From NCBI GenBank assembly GCA_005954745.1, contig CP040678.1, positions 2,480,001-2,544,000 of the forward strand: a DNA stretch of 64,000 nucleotides. Reading direction: 5' to 3'. This document shows positions 55,022 to 64,000 of the stretch, piece by piece. This stretch comes from Halostella pelagica (GTDB taxonomy: Archaea > Halobacteriota > Halobacteria > Halobacteriales > Natronoarchaeaceae). The notes under the pieces were generated by a model, which was not told the origin of the DNA, searched no databases, and was given only the letters and a program-made list of their open reading frames with translations. Positions within the stretch are counted from its first letter, which is position 1, and each line of letters opens with the position of its first letter. The position numbers were made by a program, and so were the translations under genes.

Positions 55022-56812
55022 ATGACCGACTACTTCGAGGTCCACGAGCGCGACGGGGCCGCCCGGGTGGCGGAACTCCGCCTCTCGGACCCGGTGACGA
55101 CGCCGGCGTTAGTCGACGAAGTGGACCGCGGCGGCGACCCGAGCGCCCGCTCTCACGGGATCATCGAGGACGCCGGGAGCCTCTGGCCCGAGGAACGCGA
55201 ACTACCCGAGGGCGACGAGTCGACGCTCACCGTCCTCCCGCACCGCGCGTTTCCCGGCGGCACCGCGGACGAGGTGCAGGAATCGTTCGCCGTCGACCAC
55301 CCCGAGGTCGAGTATCCGAACGCCGTCGTCGTCTCGCCGGACACCGCGGCGGACCACGCGGCGGACGCCTACGTCGTCTCGGGCGCGCCGGGGTTCGTCG
55401 GTCACGGCGCGGCGTTTCGCGAGGCGATAGTCGACGTCCGCGAGGCTATCCCCGCAGACAGTGCGCTGTATCTGCCCGGCGCGGCCACGCCGAAAAACGT
55501 CGCCGTCCTCGCCTACGCCGGCGTCGATCTGGTTGACCCGGACAGGGCCGTCGTGAAGGGGACACAAGGGAAGTACCTAACCAACGACGGCGAGGCGTTC
55601 CTCGAAGACCTGACTGAACTCCCCTGTGCCTGTCCCGCCTGCCAGCGGTCGGTCGAGGAGTTCGACCGCGAGGACTGCGCCCGGCACAACGTCAACGCAC
55701 TCGCCGCGGAACTCGGACGCGTCCGCGAGCGCATCCGCGCCGGTCGCCTCCGGGACTACGTCGAGGGGCAGGCCCGTCACGAGCAGTGGCTCACCGCGGC
55801 GTTTCGCGAGTTCGACCAGCAGTGGGGGTACGTCGAGGAGCGCACACCAGTCTATCGAACAGGGGAGATCACCGCCGCGACGGAAGACACCATGCGTCGC
55901 GTGGAGATCCAGCGCTTCGCCGAGCGCGTCACCTCGCGATACCGCAACCGGTTCGACAACCCGCTGGTCCTCGTGCCGTGTTCGGCCCGCAAACCGTACA
56001 GCGAGTCCCAGAGCCACGGGCAGTTCCACGACGCTACCCAGTTCCGCGCCCACACGGTGTCGATGACCTCTCCGATCGGCGTCGTCCCGCAGGAACTTGA
56101 ACTCACGTACCCCGCCCAGCACTACGATTCGGTCGTGACCGGGCGGTGGTCGGCCGAGGAGAAACAGTTCGTGAGTACGATCCTCCGGCAGTATCTCGAA
56201 CGGAACGAGTACCCCCGCGTCATCGCACACGTCCCCGGTGAGGGGTACCGCGACATCTGCGAGCGGGTCGAGGAGTCGCTCGACGTGGAGTTCGAGTACA
56301 CCGTCGAGGACCACCCCACGACGACCGAGTCGCTGGCCAATCTCTCGTCGACGCTGTCCGGCGAACTCAAGTTCTCGAAGCGGGAGCGCGAACACAACAC
56401 CGTCCGCGCTATCGCCGACTACCAGTTCGGTCCCGGTGCCGGCGACGACCTGTTTGGCGACATCTCGACGCAGAGCCGCTACCCCAAACTCCGCGTACAC
56501 GACGACGGGGGAGAGCAACTCGCGGCCATGGTCCCGCAGTACGGCGTGCTCGCGTTCACCCTCGCCGGCGCGCGCCGCTGGGTTGACAGCGACGCGGCGA
56601 CGAAACGGGTCGAGATAGATGGGTTCACCCCGCACGGAAGCGTTCTCGCGCCGGGCGTGCTAAACGCCGACGACGACATCCGCGTCGGCGACGAGGTCGT
56701 CATCGAGGGCCCGGCGGCGTTCGCGGTCGGCCGCGCGCAGATGACGGGACCGGAGATGGCAGAGAGCACTCGCGGCATCGCATGCTCGGTTCGTCACGTC
56801 GACGAAAAGTAG
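55022..56812 (+). CDS. arcS: Archaeosine synthase ArcS
   Basis: A 596-residue TgtA paralogue. The N-terminal part is TGT-like but lacks the transglycosylase Asp context. A zinc site ELPCACPACQRSVEEF is near residue 200. The ArcS hallmark PCSARKPYSESQSHGQ begins near residue 318, and a PUA domain (about 520-595, KRVEIDGFTPHGSVLAPGV) ends it. It converts preQ0-15 to archaeosine precursor. ATG 55022 is used. Confidence 0.93.
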   Translation: MTDYFEVHERDGAARVAELRLSDPVTTPALVDEVDRGGDPSARSHGIIEDAGSLWPEERELPEGDESTLTVLPHRAFPGGTADEVQESFAVDHPEVEYPNAVVVSPDTAADHAADAYVVSGAPGFVGHGAAFREAIVDVREAIPADSALYLPGAATPKNVAVLAYAGVDLVDPDRAVVKGTQGKYLTNDGEAFLEDLTELPCACPACQRSVEEFDREDCARHNVNALAAELGRVRERIRAGRLRDYVEGQARHEQWLTAAFREFDQQWGYVEERTPVYRTGEITAATEDTMRRVEIQRFAERVTSRYRNRFDNPLVLVPCSARKPYSESQSHGQFHDATQFRAHTVSMTSPIGVVPQELELTYPAQHYDSVVTGRWSAEEKQFVSTILRQYLERNEYPRVIAHVPGEGYRDICERVEESLDVEFEYTVEDHPTTTESLANLSSTLSGELKFSKREREHNTVRAIADYQFGPGAGDDLFGDISTQSRYPKLRVHDDGGEQLAAMVPQYGVLAFTLAGARRWVDSDAATKRVEIDGFTPHGSVLAPGVLNADDDIRVGDEVVIEGPAAFAVGRAQMTGPEMAESTRGIACSVRHVDEK

Positions 56813-56845
56813 CGCCGGTCGGCGAGAACACGCCGAACTGGACAG

Positions 56846-57229
56846 TCACTGAACGATATGTTCCATCGTCGCGGCGTCGCGCGTACAGACGCCGTCGACG
56901 ACCTCCGGGAGGCAGATCCGCCTGTCCCACCCCACCCGTTCGAGTTCCGCGTTTACCTGTTCCATACACGACAGTACCCGTCGCATCGCGTCGTCGCGGG
57001 TCGAGACGGCCCCGATATCGGTCACGTGGCGCGCCTCGCCGCTTCGTTGGTGGCCGCGTATCTTCCAGATGCCCCTTTCGCGGGTCACGCTCAGAGCCAG
57101 GTCGCCGCCATCGTGGGCAACGACCAACTCGTCGTCGCCCTCCTTCCGCACCGCCCAGCCCGACGGCAGATCCGGGCCGTCGTTTCCCGCGGCGACGGTC
57201 CGCTCCTCCGAGTGGTCGCGGCGTGTCAT
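56846..57229 (-). CDS. Conserved haloarchaeal protein
   Basis: A 127-residue protein starting MTRRDHSEERTVAAGNDGPDLPSGW. A beta-sheet core (WAVRKEGDDELVVAHDGGDLALSVTRERGIWKIRG) and a C-terminal helix with VLSCMEQVNAELERVGWDRRICLPE. No motif of known activity. GTG 57310 would add 27 basic residues and is less likely. Convergent with arcS, 33 bp apart. Confidence 0.65.
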   Translation of the reverse strand: MTRRDHSEERTVAAGNDGPDLPSGWAVRKEGDDELVVAHDGGDLALSVTRERGIWKIRGHQRSGEARHVTDIGAVSTRDDAMRRVLSCMEQVNAELERVGWDRRICLPEVVDGVCTRDAATMEHIVQ

Positions 57230-57682
57230 CGCGCGTCGCCACCGGTCGGAGCCGGGGTCGTCGTGTCGATCACGTTTTCGTTCGATCGCCGCGTCTTCTG
57301 TGAATTTCACGCCGGTAGGAAGTATACGTAGATGAGTGATAAACTGCTGATACCGTTACGGACCGTTTCGATCCGATGGAATCAGCCTACCGATGGGACC
57401 GCCCGACCAGGGAACTGCGAACGGATGCCATCGCCGATTACTACTGCGTCAGTTCGGTGAAAGTTGTGATTCTAGCAGGCGCAGAGAGACGTTTAAGCGG
57501 CAGTTAGTTTCGGAGGCTCACGGAAAGCGCGACTTACGAAGATATCGCGAAAGGAAGCGAAGCCCTCGCCCGGTAAGCCGTTCGTAATTTGGAGCAGTGA
57601 ACCGAGTCGATCACTGCCGACCAAGACGTTCGTTTTTCGCCCGCGGCGAGCGTTTTTGGTGCCGCGGTCCGGAACGTACGGC
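57230..57682. other. 453-bp region without a clear gene
   Basis: Frames present here give basic, low-quality products. An AT-rich stretch (TAGATGAGTGATAAACTG near 57330) may hold the promoter for the minus-strand gene, and GCGTTTTTGGT near 57650 precedes the gene at 57683. Nothing else is seen. Confidence 0.5.
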
Positions 57683-58072
57683 ATGGACGAAGTGTCACTC
57701 GCGGTTCCGAAGCCGATCGTCGACTCGCTGCCGGAGGACGGCCAGAGCGCCGCGACGGACATGCAGCGGGCGGTCGAAGGATGGGAGTCACGGATAAACC
57801 GAGCGATAGCGGAGGCCGACGACGACCGCGAGGCGGCGGGGTACGTCGCCGACGCAGTCGAGCAGTTCGACGACCGCGCGGAGACGTTCGACGAGTTCGT
57901 GCCCGAACTCCGGGCGTGGGGCCAGTCGCCGATCTACGCCATCGCCTGGCGAAACCTCTACGCAGACCTGATAGAGCAGATCTACGAACGCGACGACATC
58001 GCCGACGAACTCGACCGGGAGCGAAACGCCCGACTCGTCGAAGACGGTATCCGCCTCAGCGACAAGTACTGA
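57683..58072 (+). CDS. Conserved haloarchaeal helical protein
   Basis: A 129-residue, all-helical, very acidic protein starting MDEVSLAVPKPIVDSL. Repeated Asp-Arg heptads suggest a coiled-coil bundle; ELRAWGQSPIYAIAWRNLYADLIEQIYE is the most distinctive stretch. No function known. ATG 57683 fits a leaderless start. Confidence 0.68.
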   Translation: MDEVSLAVPKPIVDSLPEDGQSAATDMQRAVEGWESRINRAIAEADDDREAAGYVADAVEQFDDRAETFDEFVPELRAWGQSPIYAIAWRNLYADLIEQIYERDDIADELDRERNARLVEDGIRLSDKY

Positions 58073-58229
58073 GAGAGACTGTTTTCCTTGAGCTCGGTCG
58101 TTCGCCGACCACACGTCGGCGGACACCGGCAAACGGTTACAGAACACCGACACGGCCTGCGGGCGACCAATAGTGGCCAATACGGCTCTCCGGCGGAGGT
58201 TTAAGCGCGTCGCACACTAGTGCCGCGAC

Positions 58230-58772
58230 ATGGAGATCGAGTTGCGGACCTTCGCTACCTTCCGGGACGCCGTCGGGCAGAAGGAAGTCGCCATGGACGT
58301 CGACGGCGACCGGACTACCGTTGGGTCGGTCCTCGCGACGCTAGAGGACGAGTACGACGGCCTTACCGGACAACTGCTTGAGGACGGAGATATCCGACCG
58401 CAGTTGAGCATACTCAAGAACGGCCGGGAGGTGATCCACATGGACGGGACGGAGACGGTCCTCGAGGACGGCGACGAACTGTCGCTGTTCCCGCCGGTCG
58501 CCGGCGGAAGCGAGCGGGTAACGCGCACGCGTTCGTTCCGCGGCATATCACGCCGCCTGGCGGTCCGGTATCTGGAGAACCTCGACGGGGAGCAAGTGGA
58601 CGACGACGCCGTCGAGGGCGGGGACTGGCGCGCGACCCTGTCGGCCGACGACGTGGCTATCGGGCCGTCGCTGACGCTGACGGAGGTGACCGTCGAGTTC
58701 GAGGGCGACCCCGCGACGCTCGATTCGCTCGTCGATGAGTTCGCACAGAAAGCGATGCGGGCCGGCGGATGA
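58230..58772 (+). CDS. MoaD/SAMP-like ubiquitin-fold protein with C-terminal domain
   Basis: A 180-residue protein. Residues 1-93 are a MoaD/ThiS beta-grasp domain ending LFPPVAGG, with the Gly-Gly at 92-93 where free MoaD or SAMP proteins would stop. Residues 94-180 add a second domain (ISRRLAVRYLENLDGEQVD, then VTVEFEGDPATLDSLVDEF) that also ends in Gly-Gly (MRAGG). MoaD-related proteins with a C-terminal DUF1952-like domain are known. It may carry sulfur for molybdopterin or tungstopterin, or be cut to a modifier. Confidence 0.82.
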   Translation: MEIELRTFATFRDAVGQKEVAMDVDGDRTTVGSVLATLEDEYDGLTGQLLEDGDIRPQLSILKNGREVIHMDGTETVLEDGDELSLFPPVAGGSERVTRTRSFRGISRRLAVRYLENLDGEQVDDDAVEGGDWRATLSADDVAIGPSLTLTEVTVEFEGDPATLDSLVDEFAQKAMRAGG

Positions 58773-58803
58773 CCAACGCTCGCGCTCGCTCCGGAGGGAT
58801 GCC

Positions 58804-59160
58804 GTGACGGCGGACCCTATCGAGGGGCAGGTGCTTCTCGTCGCCGGAGCGAAAGCGAGCGTCGCGCCCGAGCGCCTGCCGGCGCTCGTCGACCAGGTGC
58901 AGGCGGCGCTCGAACCCAGGGCCGACCGCTACCGACGACAGTTCGAGTGCGTCCACGAGGACGAGGACCGTGCCGTGTTTCTGGCCGCCCCCGACCACTG
59001 GACGACGCTCGGCGAAGACCTGGGCTTGCGAGAGCGAGAGCGCGACGCGATCCGACGCGCACACGAGGAGCAGGTTCACCGGATCGGCCGCCGGACCGAC
59101 CGCGAAGCCGAGTTCGAGACCGCTCTGGAGATCCGGACACCCGTCGTCATCGGACTGTAA
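58804..59160 (+). CDS. Conserved haloarchaeal protein
   Basis: A 118-residue acidic protein from GTG 58804 (MTADPIEGQVLLVAGAKASVAPERLP). A helix pair LVDQVQAALEPRADRYRRQFE, then FLAAPDHWTTLGEDLGLRERERDAIRRAHEEQVHRIGRRTDRE. It lies 31 bp after the MoaD-like gene, so they are likely co-transcribed. Role unknown. Confidence 0.68.
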   Translation: MTADPIEGQVLLVAGAKASVAPERLPALVDQVQAALEPRADRYRRQFECVHEDEDRAVFLAAPDHWTTLGEDLGLRERERDAIRRAHEEQVHRIGRRTDREAEFETALEIRTPVVIGL

Positions 59161-59190
59161 CGGCGCTCGCGCGTCGGCCGAGAACTCCCG

Positions 59191-59886
59191 TCACAGGTCT
59201 GGCTGTTCGACGGTGGCCTCCCAGAACTCGTCGCGGAGATATCGCTCGTCGACAGCGCAGTGACCGAAGGCCTTGGCGACGCGGCCGACAGTGGCCCACA
59301 ACACACGCTGGACGGCGAACGGTGCGGACGGGATCTTCGTTCCCTCGCGGATGGCTTCCGCCATCACGAGTCCGTGAACGAACCCTGGCTCTCCGTACCC
59401 GCCGTCTGTACCGAACTCGCCGTCGTGGTCCTTCCCGCAGACGGTACACAGCGTCTCGGCAGTCTTCATCCACGGGAGTTCCACGTACGTCGCAACGAAG
59501 TCGTCAGTGTCGTTCCGGAAAGAATGCGACTGCCCTGGCTGTACCGTGACCTCCTCACCGGGGCCGAGACGCTGCGGTTCCCCCTCGACGACGACGGTGA
59601 TCTCGCCCTCGACCGTCCGGAAGTACTCCGCTTCGTCGGGATGGCGATGGGGAGGAAGTGCAGTCGCGTCGGGAGCAAGCCACAGCAGGATCGCCGGGCG
59701 CTCGTCCGAATTCTCGTCGGGAGTACGCAACAGGGTGAACCACTGACCAAGTCCGGGACTGGAGACCAGAGGACGCGAAGCGTTTCGGAGCAGGTCGGCC
59801 ACGGGCCCGTTGGGTTCGACCTCTATTCCCCGGCCGTCGGTCGGTTCGCCGTTTTCGTCAAGCGGCCGTCCGATGATCGTTCCCAT
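59191..59886 (-). CDS. Cupin domain protein
   Basis: A 231-residue protein with a single cupin: motif 1 HRHPDEAEYFRTVEGE (two His and Glu as metal ligands, near residue 80), motif 2 PGQSHSFRN (His). The last 100 residues are an extra helical domain with CTVCGKDHDGEFG, a lone Cys pair. ATG 59886 (MGTIIGRPLDENGEP) is used. Metal and substrate unknown. TATA-like TTATATC lies about 20 bp upstream. Confidence 0.8.
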   Translation of the reverse strand: MGTIIGRPLDENGEPTDGRGIEVEPNGPVADLLRNASRPLVSSPGLGQWFTLLRTPDENSDERPAILLWLAPDATALPPHRHPDEAEYFRTVEGEITVVVEGEPQRLGPGEEVTVQPGQSHSFRNDTDDFVATYVELPWMKTAETLCTVCGKDHDGEFGTDGGYGEPGFVHGLVMAEAIREGTKIPSAPFAVQRVLWATVGRVAKAFGHCAVDERYLRDEFWEATVEQPDL

Positions 59887-60061
59887 TCGGGAACGTGTGA
59901 TATAAAACATCATAACGCTGACGGAACGTGCCGCAGTTAGTCGACGGGATGGTACGTGCCGGTGATCCGACCGGGAGAAAGAGGCTCTCCGCGCGACCAG
60001 GCGTACTTGAACCGCCGAGGTTCCCGTCGCCCCGGAGTACACATTAGGGCAGAAGACGACG

Positions 60062-60634
60062 TTAATCGTGGGTTCTGACGGATGGCTCGGACGGCGTTTG
60101 GACCCCCTCGACGGCCAGCGATTCCTCGAGCGAAGCGACTTCCTCGCGGAGTGCGTCGATGCGGGCCTCCAGGCGCTGGAACTCCTCGCTGTTTTCGAGT
60201 TCGGCCGCCGTTTTCTCCACGGTGAGAACGTTCCGACGGACGAGTTTCGCGGAGAGTTCTCGCTGCCGCTCGTCGTACTCGCCCCGCGTGCGGAACCGTT
60301 CGACGGTCCGGATCAGTTCCTCGCTGGTGACCGGTTTGACAACGTAGTCGTCGACCGGTAGTTCCACGATGTCGAAGTCGGGGTCGACGGCAGTGACCAT
60401 CGCCACGTGAGCGTGATAGTTCCGGTTCTGCATCCAGTAGAGAACCTCCTCCCCGGAGGTGTTCGGCAGTTTTCGGTCGAGGAGGACGATGTCTACCTCC
60501 GGCCCCATCAGTTCGTGTGCCTCCGCCTCGTCGGAGGCCGTTCTCACGGCGTACTCGTCGTCCAGATACGAAGCGTAGAGGGACGCGAGACTGTCGTTGT
60601 CTTCGACCACGAGCACCGTGGCGAGATCGGGCAT
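60062..60634 (-). CDS. HalX-type response regulator
   Basis: A 190-residue protein. Receiver domain residues 1-115 with acidic pocket Glu11-Asp12, phosphorylation site Asp53 (VLLDRKLP), Thr in VTAVDPD and Lys in VVKPVTSEEL. The C-terminal HalX domain (about 120-175) is a helical segment found only in haloarchaeal regulators; no DNA-binding domain. The partner kinase is not nearby. Confidence 0.88.
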   Translation of the reverse strand: MPDLATVLVVEDNDSLASLYASYLDDEYAVRTASDEAEAHELMGPEVDIVLLDRKLPNTSGEEVLYWMQNRNYHAHVAMVTAVDPDFDIVELPVDDYVVKPVTSEELIRTVERFRTRGEYDERQRELSAKLVRRNVLTVEKTAAELENSEEFQRLEARIDALREEVASLEESLAVEGVQTPSEPSVRTHD

Positions 60635-60811
60635 TGTCGAATAGTTGATCGTCCTCCGATATGTTTCCTGCGGCCAGAATCCGACCGAACCCGGTGACTG
60701 AAGTGGGATGGATCTACTGAAACGAAATACATCGAATCACCGGTTGGACCCTCGGTCAGCCGTCTCCTCGCACCGGAGAAACCGCTGCCTCGGGATGAAA
60801 CCCTCGGCCGA

Positions 60812-62749
60812 TCAGTCGTCTCCGGTGGCCGCCGCTCCACCGCTACTGACGCCCGTTCCGGGACCGATATCGATGCCGAGTTCGTCGAGTTTCTCGTCCG
60901 GCACGACGCCGTACTCCCAGTCGCGCACGTCGTAGTACTCCTCTTTCATCTGTTCTAGTTCGCAGAACTCGCCTTCGCTTGCGCCCTGTCCGGGGATACC
61001 CTCGTCGCCCGGCAGGAACCGTTCGGGCAGGGAGTCGTCGTCGCCGTCGAAGCCGACGAGGTTGTTGTAGTACCGCTCCAGATTGTAGATACGCTCACCG
61101 GCCTCCAGCAGGTCGTCTTCCGAGTAGTCCAGGCCGGTCATGCCGTTGTACTGGAGGACGTACTCCTCGATGCCTTCGGCGAAGGCGTTGAACTTGCAGA
61201 TGTCGAACGAGTCGGAGATAGCGTGCATGTCCTGGAACGTCGCGGCCAGTTCGCCCTTGCCCTCCCACTCGTAGGGGTCGACCTTCTCGGGGATCCCGAG
61301 GATCTCCGCCGCTGGGGTGTACGCACGGAGGTGACAGGCGCCGCGGTTCGAGGTGGCGTAGCCGATGCCCATCCCCTTCATGCAGCGAGGGTCGTACGCG
61401 GCGATAGCCTGGCCCTTCACGTCCAGACGACAGTCGTGTGCGCCGATCTCCTCGGCCATGCGGCGCTGGCCCTCCGCGAGCAGGTCCGCGAGGTCGTCCT
61501 CGCGCTTCGCGACGCGTTCGATCATGTCGATCATGGTCTCCTCGTCGCCCCACTCCAGCCCTTCACCGAGGTCGTCGAGATAGCCTTTCTCTGTCGCCTC
61601 CATCGCCATCGCCATGATGTTGCCTATCTCGATGGTGTCGACGCCGTAGTCGTTACACCGGTCGATCATGACGGCGACTCTGTCGCGGTCGTCGTTCATC
61701 GAGTTCGGCCCGAGCGCCCACGCCGACTCGTACTCGTAGGACTCCATCCGGACGTTCATGTCCTCGCCCTTGTGGTTGACGTCGACCTCGACCTCCTTCT
61801 TGCACGCGACCGGACAGGAGTGACAGGTCGGTTCGTCGACGAGGATGTTCTCGCGGACGTTCTCGCCCGAGACGTTCTCGGAGTCGATATTGGGCTCGTC
61901 GGGGGATTCGCTTGCCTCGGACCCGGTAGAGGTGTACCGGGCGTTCTGCGTCGGGAGGCCGTCCATCTCCTCCGTGATGTTCATCAGGACGTTCGTCCCG
62001 AACTGCGAGAGGCCGCCCTCGTTCGGCGCGGTGACGTCCGACTCCTGGATGGCCTGCATCGCCTGCTTGTGGCCCTCCATGAACGTCTCCTTGTCTTTCG
62101 GTTTCGGCATGTCCGTACCCGATTTGACGACGACCGCCTTGAGGTTCTTCGACCCCATCACACAGCCCGTGCCGCCGCGGCCCGACGCGCGGTCGTCCTC
62201 GTTGACGATGCAGGCGTAGCGGACCTCGTTTTCGCCGCCCTGGCCGATAGCCATGGCCGAGAGGTTCTTTCCGTACGCGCCCTCGACCTCGTCTTCGAGG
62301 GCCTCTATCGTATCGTGGACGCCCTGTCCCCACAGGTTCGACGCGTCGCGGAGTTCCACGTTTCCGTCCTCGACGTACGCGTACACGGGGTCATCTGCTT
62401 CGCCTTCGAACAGCAACCCGTCGAAGCCGGCCCACTTCAGACGCGCGCCGGACCAGCCGCCGTGGTGCGAGTCCGTCACGGTTCCCGTCAGCGGCGATTT
62501 CGTACAGATCGCGATTCGGCCGCTCATCGTCGTCTGGGTCCCCGTGAGCGGGCCGTTCGTGAACGCTAGCAGGTTCTCCGGACCAGTAGGGTCGACATCC
62601 GGGCCTTGCTCGAAGACGTATTTTACCCCCAAGCCTCGCGCGCCGATGTACTTCTCGGCGTCCTCTCCGTCGATACCCTCGTACCGTACGTCGCCCTCGG
62701 ACAGGTCGACCCTGGCGACTCTGTCCTGAAATCCTCCGATATCAGTCAT
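60812..62749 (-). CDS. aor: Aldehyde ferredoxin oxidoreductase, tungsten type
   Basis: A 645-residue enzyme of normal length. N-terminal pterin-binding segments GARGLGVKYVFE and NGPLTGTQTTMSGRIAICTKSPLTGTVTDSHHGG; the 4Fe-4S cluster ligands are CHSCPVAC near residue 309 plus Cys in FDICKFN near 517; second pterin loop DPRCMKGMGIGYATSNRGACHLRAY near 455. It oxidises aldehydes to acids with ferredoxin. A MoaD-like gene lies 2 kb away, on the other strand. Confidence 0.94.
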   Translation of the reverse strand: MTDIGGFQDRVARVDLSEGDVRYEGIDGEDAEKYIGARGLGVKYVFEQGPDVDPTGPENLLAFTNGPLTGTQTTMSGRIAICTKSPLTGTVTDSHHGGWSGARLKWAGFDGLLFEGEADDPVYAYVEDGNVELRDASNLWGQGVHDTIEALEDEVEGAYGKNLSAMAIGQGGENEVRYACIVNEDDRASGRGGTGCVMGSKNLKAVVVKSGTDMPKPKDKETFMEGHKQAMQAIQESDVTAPNEGGLSQFGTNVLMNITEEMDGLPTQNARYTSTGSEASESPDEPNIDSENVSGENVRENILVDEPTCHSCPVACKKEVEVDVNHKGEDMNVRMESYEYESAWALGPNSMNDDRDRVAVMIDRCNDYGVDTIEIGNIMAMAMEATEKGYLDDLGEGLEWGDEETMIDMIERVAKREDDLADLLAEGQRRMAEEIGAHDCRLDVKGQAIAAYDPRCMKGMGIGYATSNRGACHLRAYTPAAEILGIPEKVDPYEWEGKGELAATFQDMHAISDSFDICKFNAFAEGIEEYVLQYNGMTGLDYSEDDLLEAGERIYNLERYYNNLVGFDGDDDSLPERFLPGDEGIPGQGASEGEFCELEQMKEEYYDVRDWEYGVVPDEKLDELGIDIGPGTGVSSGGAAATGDD

Positions 62750-62913
62750 TGTAATTCACGTTCATTACATATGGACTATAACGTGTTAGACGTTCCCATA
62801 CTAACGTAACCGAAACCAGTTACTCCGACGCCACCAGGCGGTCAGTTGCCATCGGAGACAGCGGAAGTCAAATCGACACGGCATCAGTCGCCTTTTGCCG
62901 ACGGACGCCCCGA

Positions 62914-63276
62914 GTGGAGGGTGTGTCCCGACGCTGGTATCCGGCGGTCGCCGTCGCGGTCGCGCTGTTCGTCGCCTCGGTCGTACCGGTCGACGCCGGC
63001 GGCGGTAGCGGCCCCGTCGGCGCGGATAAAATCGCCCACGTGGTCGGCTACGCCGTCCTAACCGGCGCGCTCGTCGTTGCCTTCCAGGTCCGACACCGAA
63101 CGGAGGAGAGCGCCGCCGCCAGCGCCGCCGTGGGAGCGGTCGCTTACGGTATCGGCATCGAACTAGTGCAGGCCGGGATCACGTACAGGGCGTTCTCGGT
63201 CGCGGACATCGCGGCGAACGGGGCGGGAGCGATCGCCGCAGGGATCGCGTGGGTCGCAGCGCGTCGGTTCGGATAA
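62914..63276 (+). CDS. VanZ-like membrane protein
   Basis: A 120-residue protein with four hydrophobic segments and the VanZ pattern: ADKIAHVVGYAVLTGAL near residue 38, GIGIELVQAGITYRAFSVADIAANGAGAIAAGI near 80. Start GTG 62914 or GTG 62923. Function in archaea unknown. Convergent with the DUF5305-type gene, 3 bp apart. Confidence 0.78.
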   Translation: MEGVSRRWYPAVAVAVALFVASVVPVDAGGGSGPVGADKIAHVVGYAVLTGALVVAFQVRHRTEESAAASAAVGAVAYGIGIELVQAGITYRAFSVADIAANGAGAIAAGIAWVAARRFG

Positions 63277-63279
63277 CCG

Positions 63280-64000
63280 TCACACCTCGTTTCTCTCGTC
63301 GGCGTTCGGGTCCGACCATTCGAACTCGTCCGATTCGCCCTGCCACTCGAACTCCTCCGCCAGGTCGCCGTTCGACCCGGTCCCGTCCGATGCCTCGTCG
63401 CGTTCCGGCGTCGAACCATCGTCGTCGGACGGAGCGCTCGACGGTGTCGCGTGGCCGACCCTCGTGCCGTCGAGCGCGTCGTGGCTCGTCGCACGTTCCG
63501 AGTGATACACGTACACCACGCCGTCGTCGACGACGTAGAACGCCCCGGTTCGTTCGTCCTCGATCACTCGCCTGTCGCTGTCGATTCCAACGTCGACGAG
63601 CCCCGAGAGCGACGAGACGGTCACCGTCGGCCCGGTCCGGTGTTCGGCCGGAACTCGACCGGTCGTGATCCACTCGTCGAGGGCGTCGCGCTCGCGGGCC
63701 GTCGTAACGGCGCGGTGAACGCTCTGCGGCGGGCGAAGCGAGTCCGTCGCAGTCAGACCGACGACGAGAGCGAGCGAACCGAGGGCACCGGCGAAAAGCA
63801 GTACGCTGCCGTACGACGCGAGGGGGCCGTACTCCCGCGAAACGCGACCGGTTTCGGTGACTCGATCCGACGCTGATCTGCCCGCGCCCTCTACGGTGTA
63901 CGTCGACCCGGTCGGGACGATCGAAAGGACGTGCGTCTCGGTAGTGGTGACGCGCTCGCCCTCGACGGTCGCGGTGACGCTCGTCTCCGCGACGACCGCG
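63280..64000 (-). CDS. DUF5305-type membrane protein, 5' end outside window
   Basis: The frame is open from the right edge to the stop at 63280, giving at least 239 residues. The visible part has an extracellular beta-rich end (TSVTATVEGERVTTTETHVL), one transmembrane helix (YGSVLLFAGALGSLALVVGL) and a cytosolic domain with DALDEWITTGRVP and RRVIEDERTGAFYVVDDGVVYVY, then an acidic tail ending DERNEV. Such haloarchaeal proteins often accompany signal peptidases; the neighbour to the right is not visible. Confidence 0.72.
   Translation of the reverse strand, partial: AVVAETSVTATVEGERVTTTETHVLSIVPTGSTYTVEGAGRSASDRVTETGRVSREYGPLASYGSVLLFAGALGSLALVVGLTATDSLRPPQSVHRAVTTARERDALDEWITTGRVPAEHRTGPTVTVSSLSGLVDVGIDSDRRVIEDERTGAFYVVDDGVVYVYHSERATSHDALDGTRVGHATPSSAPSDDDGSTPERDEASDGTGSNGDLAEEFEWQGESDEFEWSDPNADERNEV

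Noticed and set aside
61223-62569. 448-codon plus-strand frame opposite the aldehyde ferredoxin oxidoreductase gene
   Set aside because: Antisense shadow: Arg/Val/Leu-rich product without any family motif.

Overview
The window is haloarchaeal chromosome. GC content is high, almost every protein is strongly acidic, starts are often leaderless or coupled by 1-4 nt overlaps (ATGA, GTGA, TAATG), and the gene set is typical of class Halobacteria: PAN proteasomal ATPase, aIF5B, SecD/SecF, archaeosine enzymes TgtA and ArcS, Pus10, TrmY, HalX and HTH-10 regulators, Tat-exported proteins and a MoaD/SAMP-like protein. I cannot name the species. No rRNA and no CRISPR array were seen.

Region by region. 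0.1-3.7 kb: a hairpin-rich intergenic island, a TrmB regulator, a thioredoxin-domain DUF255-type protein, FxsA and tRNA-Ile(GAU), which is followed by a degenerate copy of its own 3' end. 3.9-7.5 kb: a three-gene minus-strand operon (GNAT, ATP-grasp ligase, helical-barrel protein) of unknown pathway. 7.5-32.3 kb: mostly housekeeping genes (PDCD5, HisRS, TruA, peptidases, PAN, pyruvoyl arginine decarboxylase, IF-2, Nob1, phosphoglucose isomerase, SecF/SecD, RNase HII, Pus10, TrmY) with several small conserved haloarchaeal proteins.

32.36-42.78 kb: an apparently complete provirus of about 10.4 kb in the 3' end of tRNA-Pro(CGG), bounded by a perfect 15-bp direct repeat. It carries a Cys-rich small protein, an HUH-type replication protein, a tightly overlapping structural operon (small four-helix membrane protein, Tat-signal spike with a Thr-rich stalk and C-terminal anchor, second membrane glycoprotein candidate, two-helix membrane protein, basic 42-residue protein, P-loop ATPase), a reverse-strand membrane protein in AT-rich DNA, two tandem PhiH1-repressor-like winged-helix proteins with a 22-bp palindrome upstream, and an SNJ2-type tyrosine integrase. 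Size, order and protein types match betapleolipovirus-like (SNJ2/HRPV-3/HGPV-1-like) elements. About 95 bp beyond attR lies a second, decayed copy of the tRNA-Pro 3' end, suggesting the site was used before.

43-64 kb: chromosome again: ZIP transporter, small P-loop kinase, a Tat-exported protein with an HDWE motif like that of NLP/NPP1 proteins, an ABC-2 exporter pair, a Nudix hydrolase, an HTH-10 regulator, TgtA and ArcS flanking an opposed ABC exporter, a MoaD-like protein with a C-terminal extension and two Gly-Gly ends, a cupin, a HalX response regulator, an aldehyde ferredoxin oxidoreductase, a VanZ-like protein and a partial DUF5305-type protein running off the right edge.
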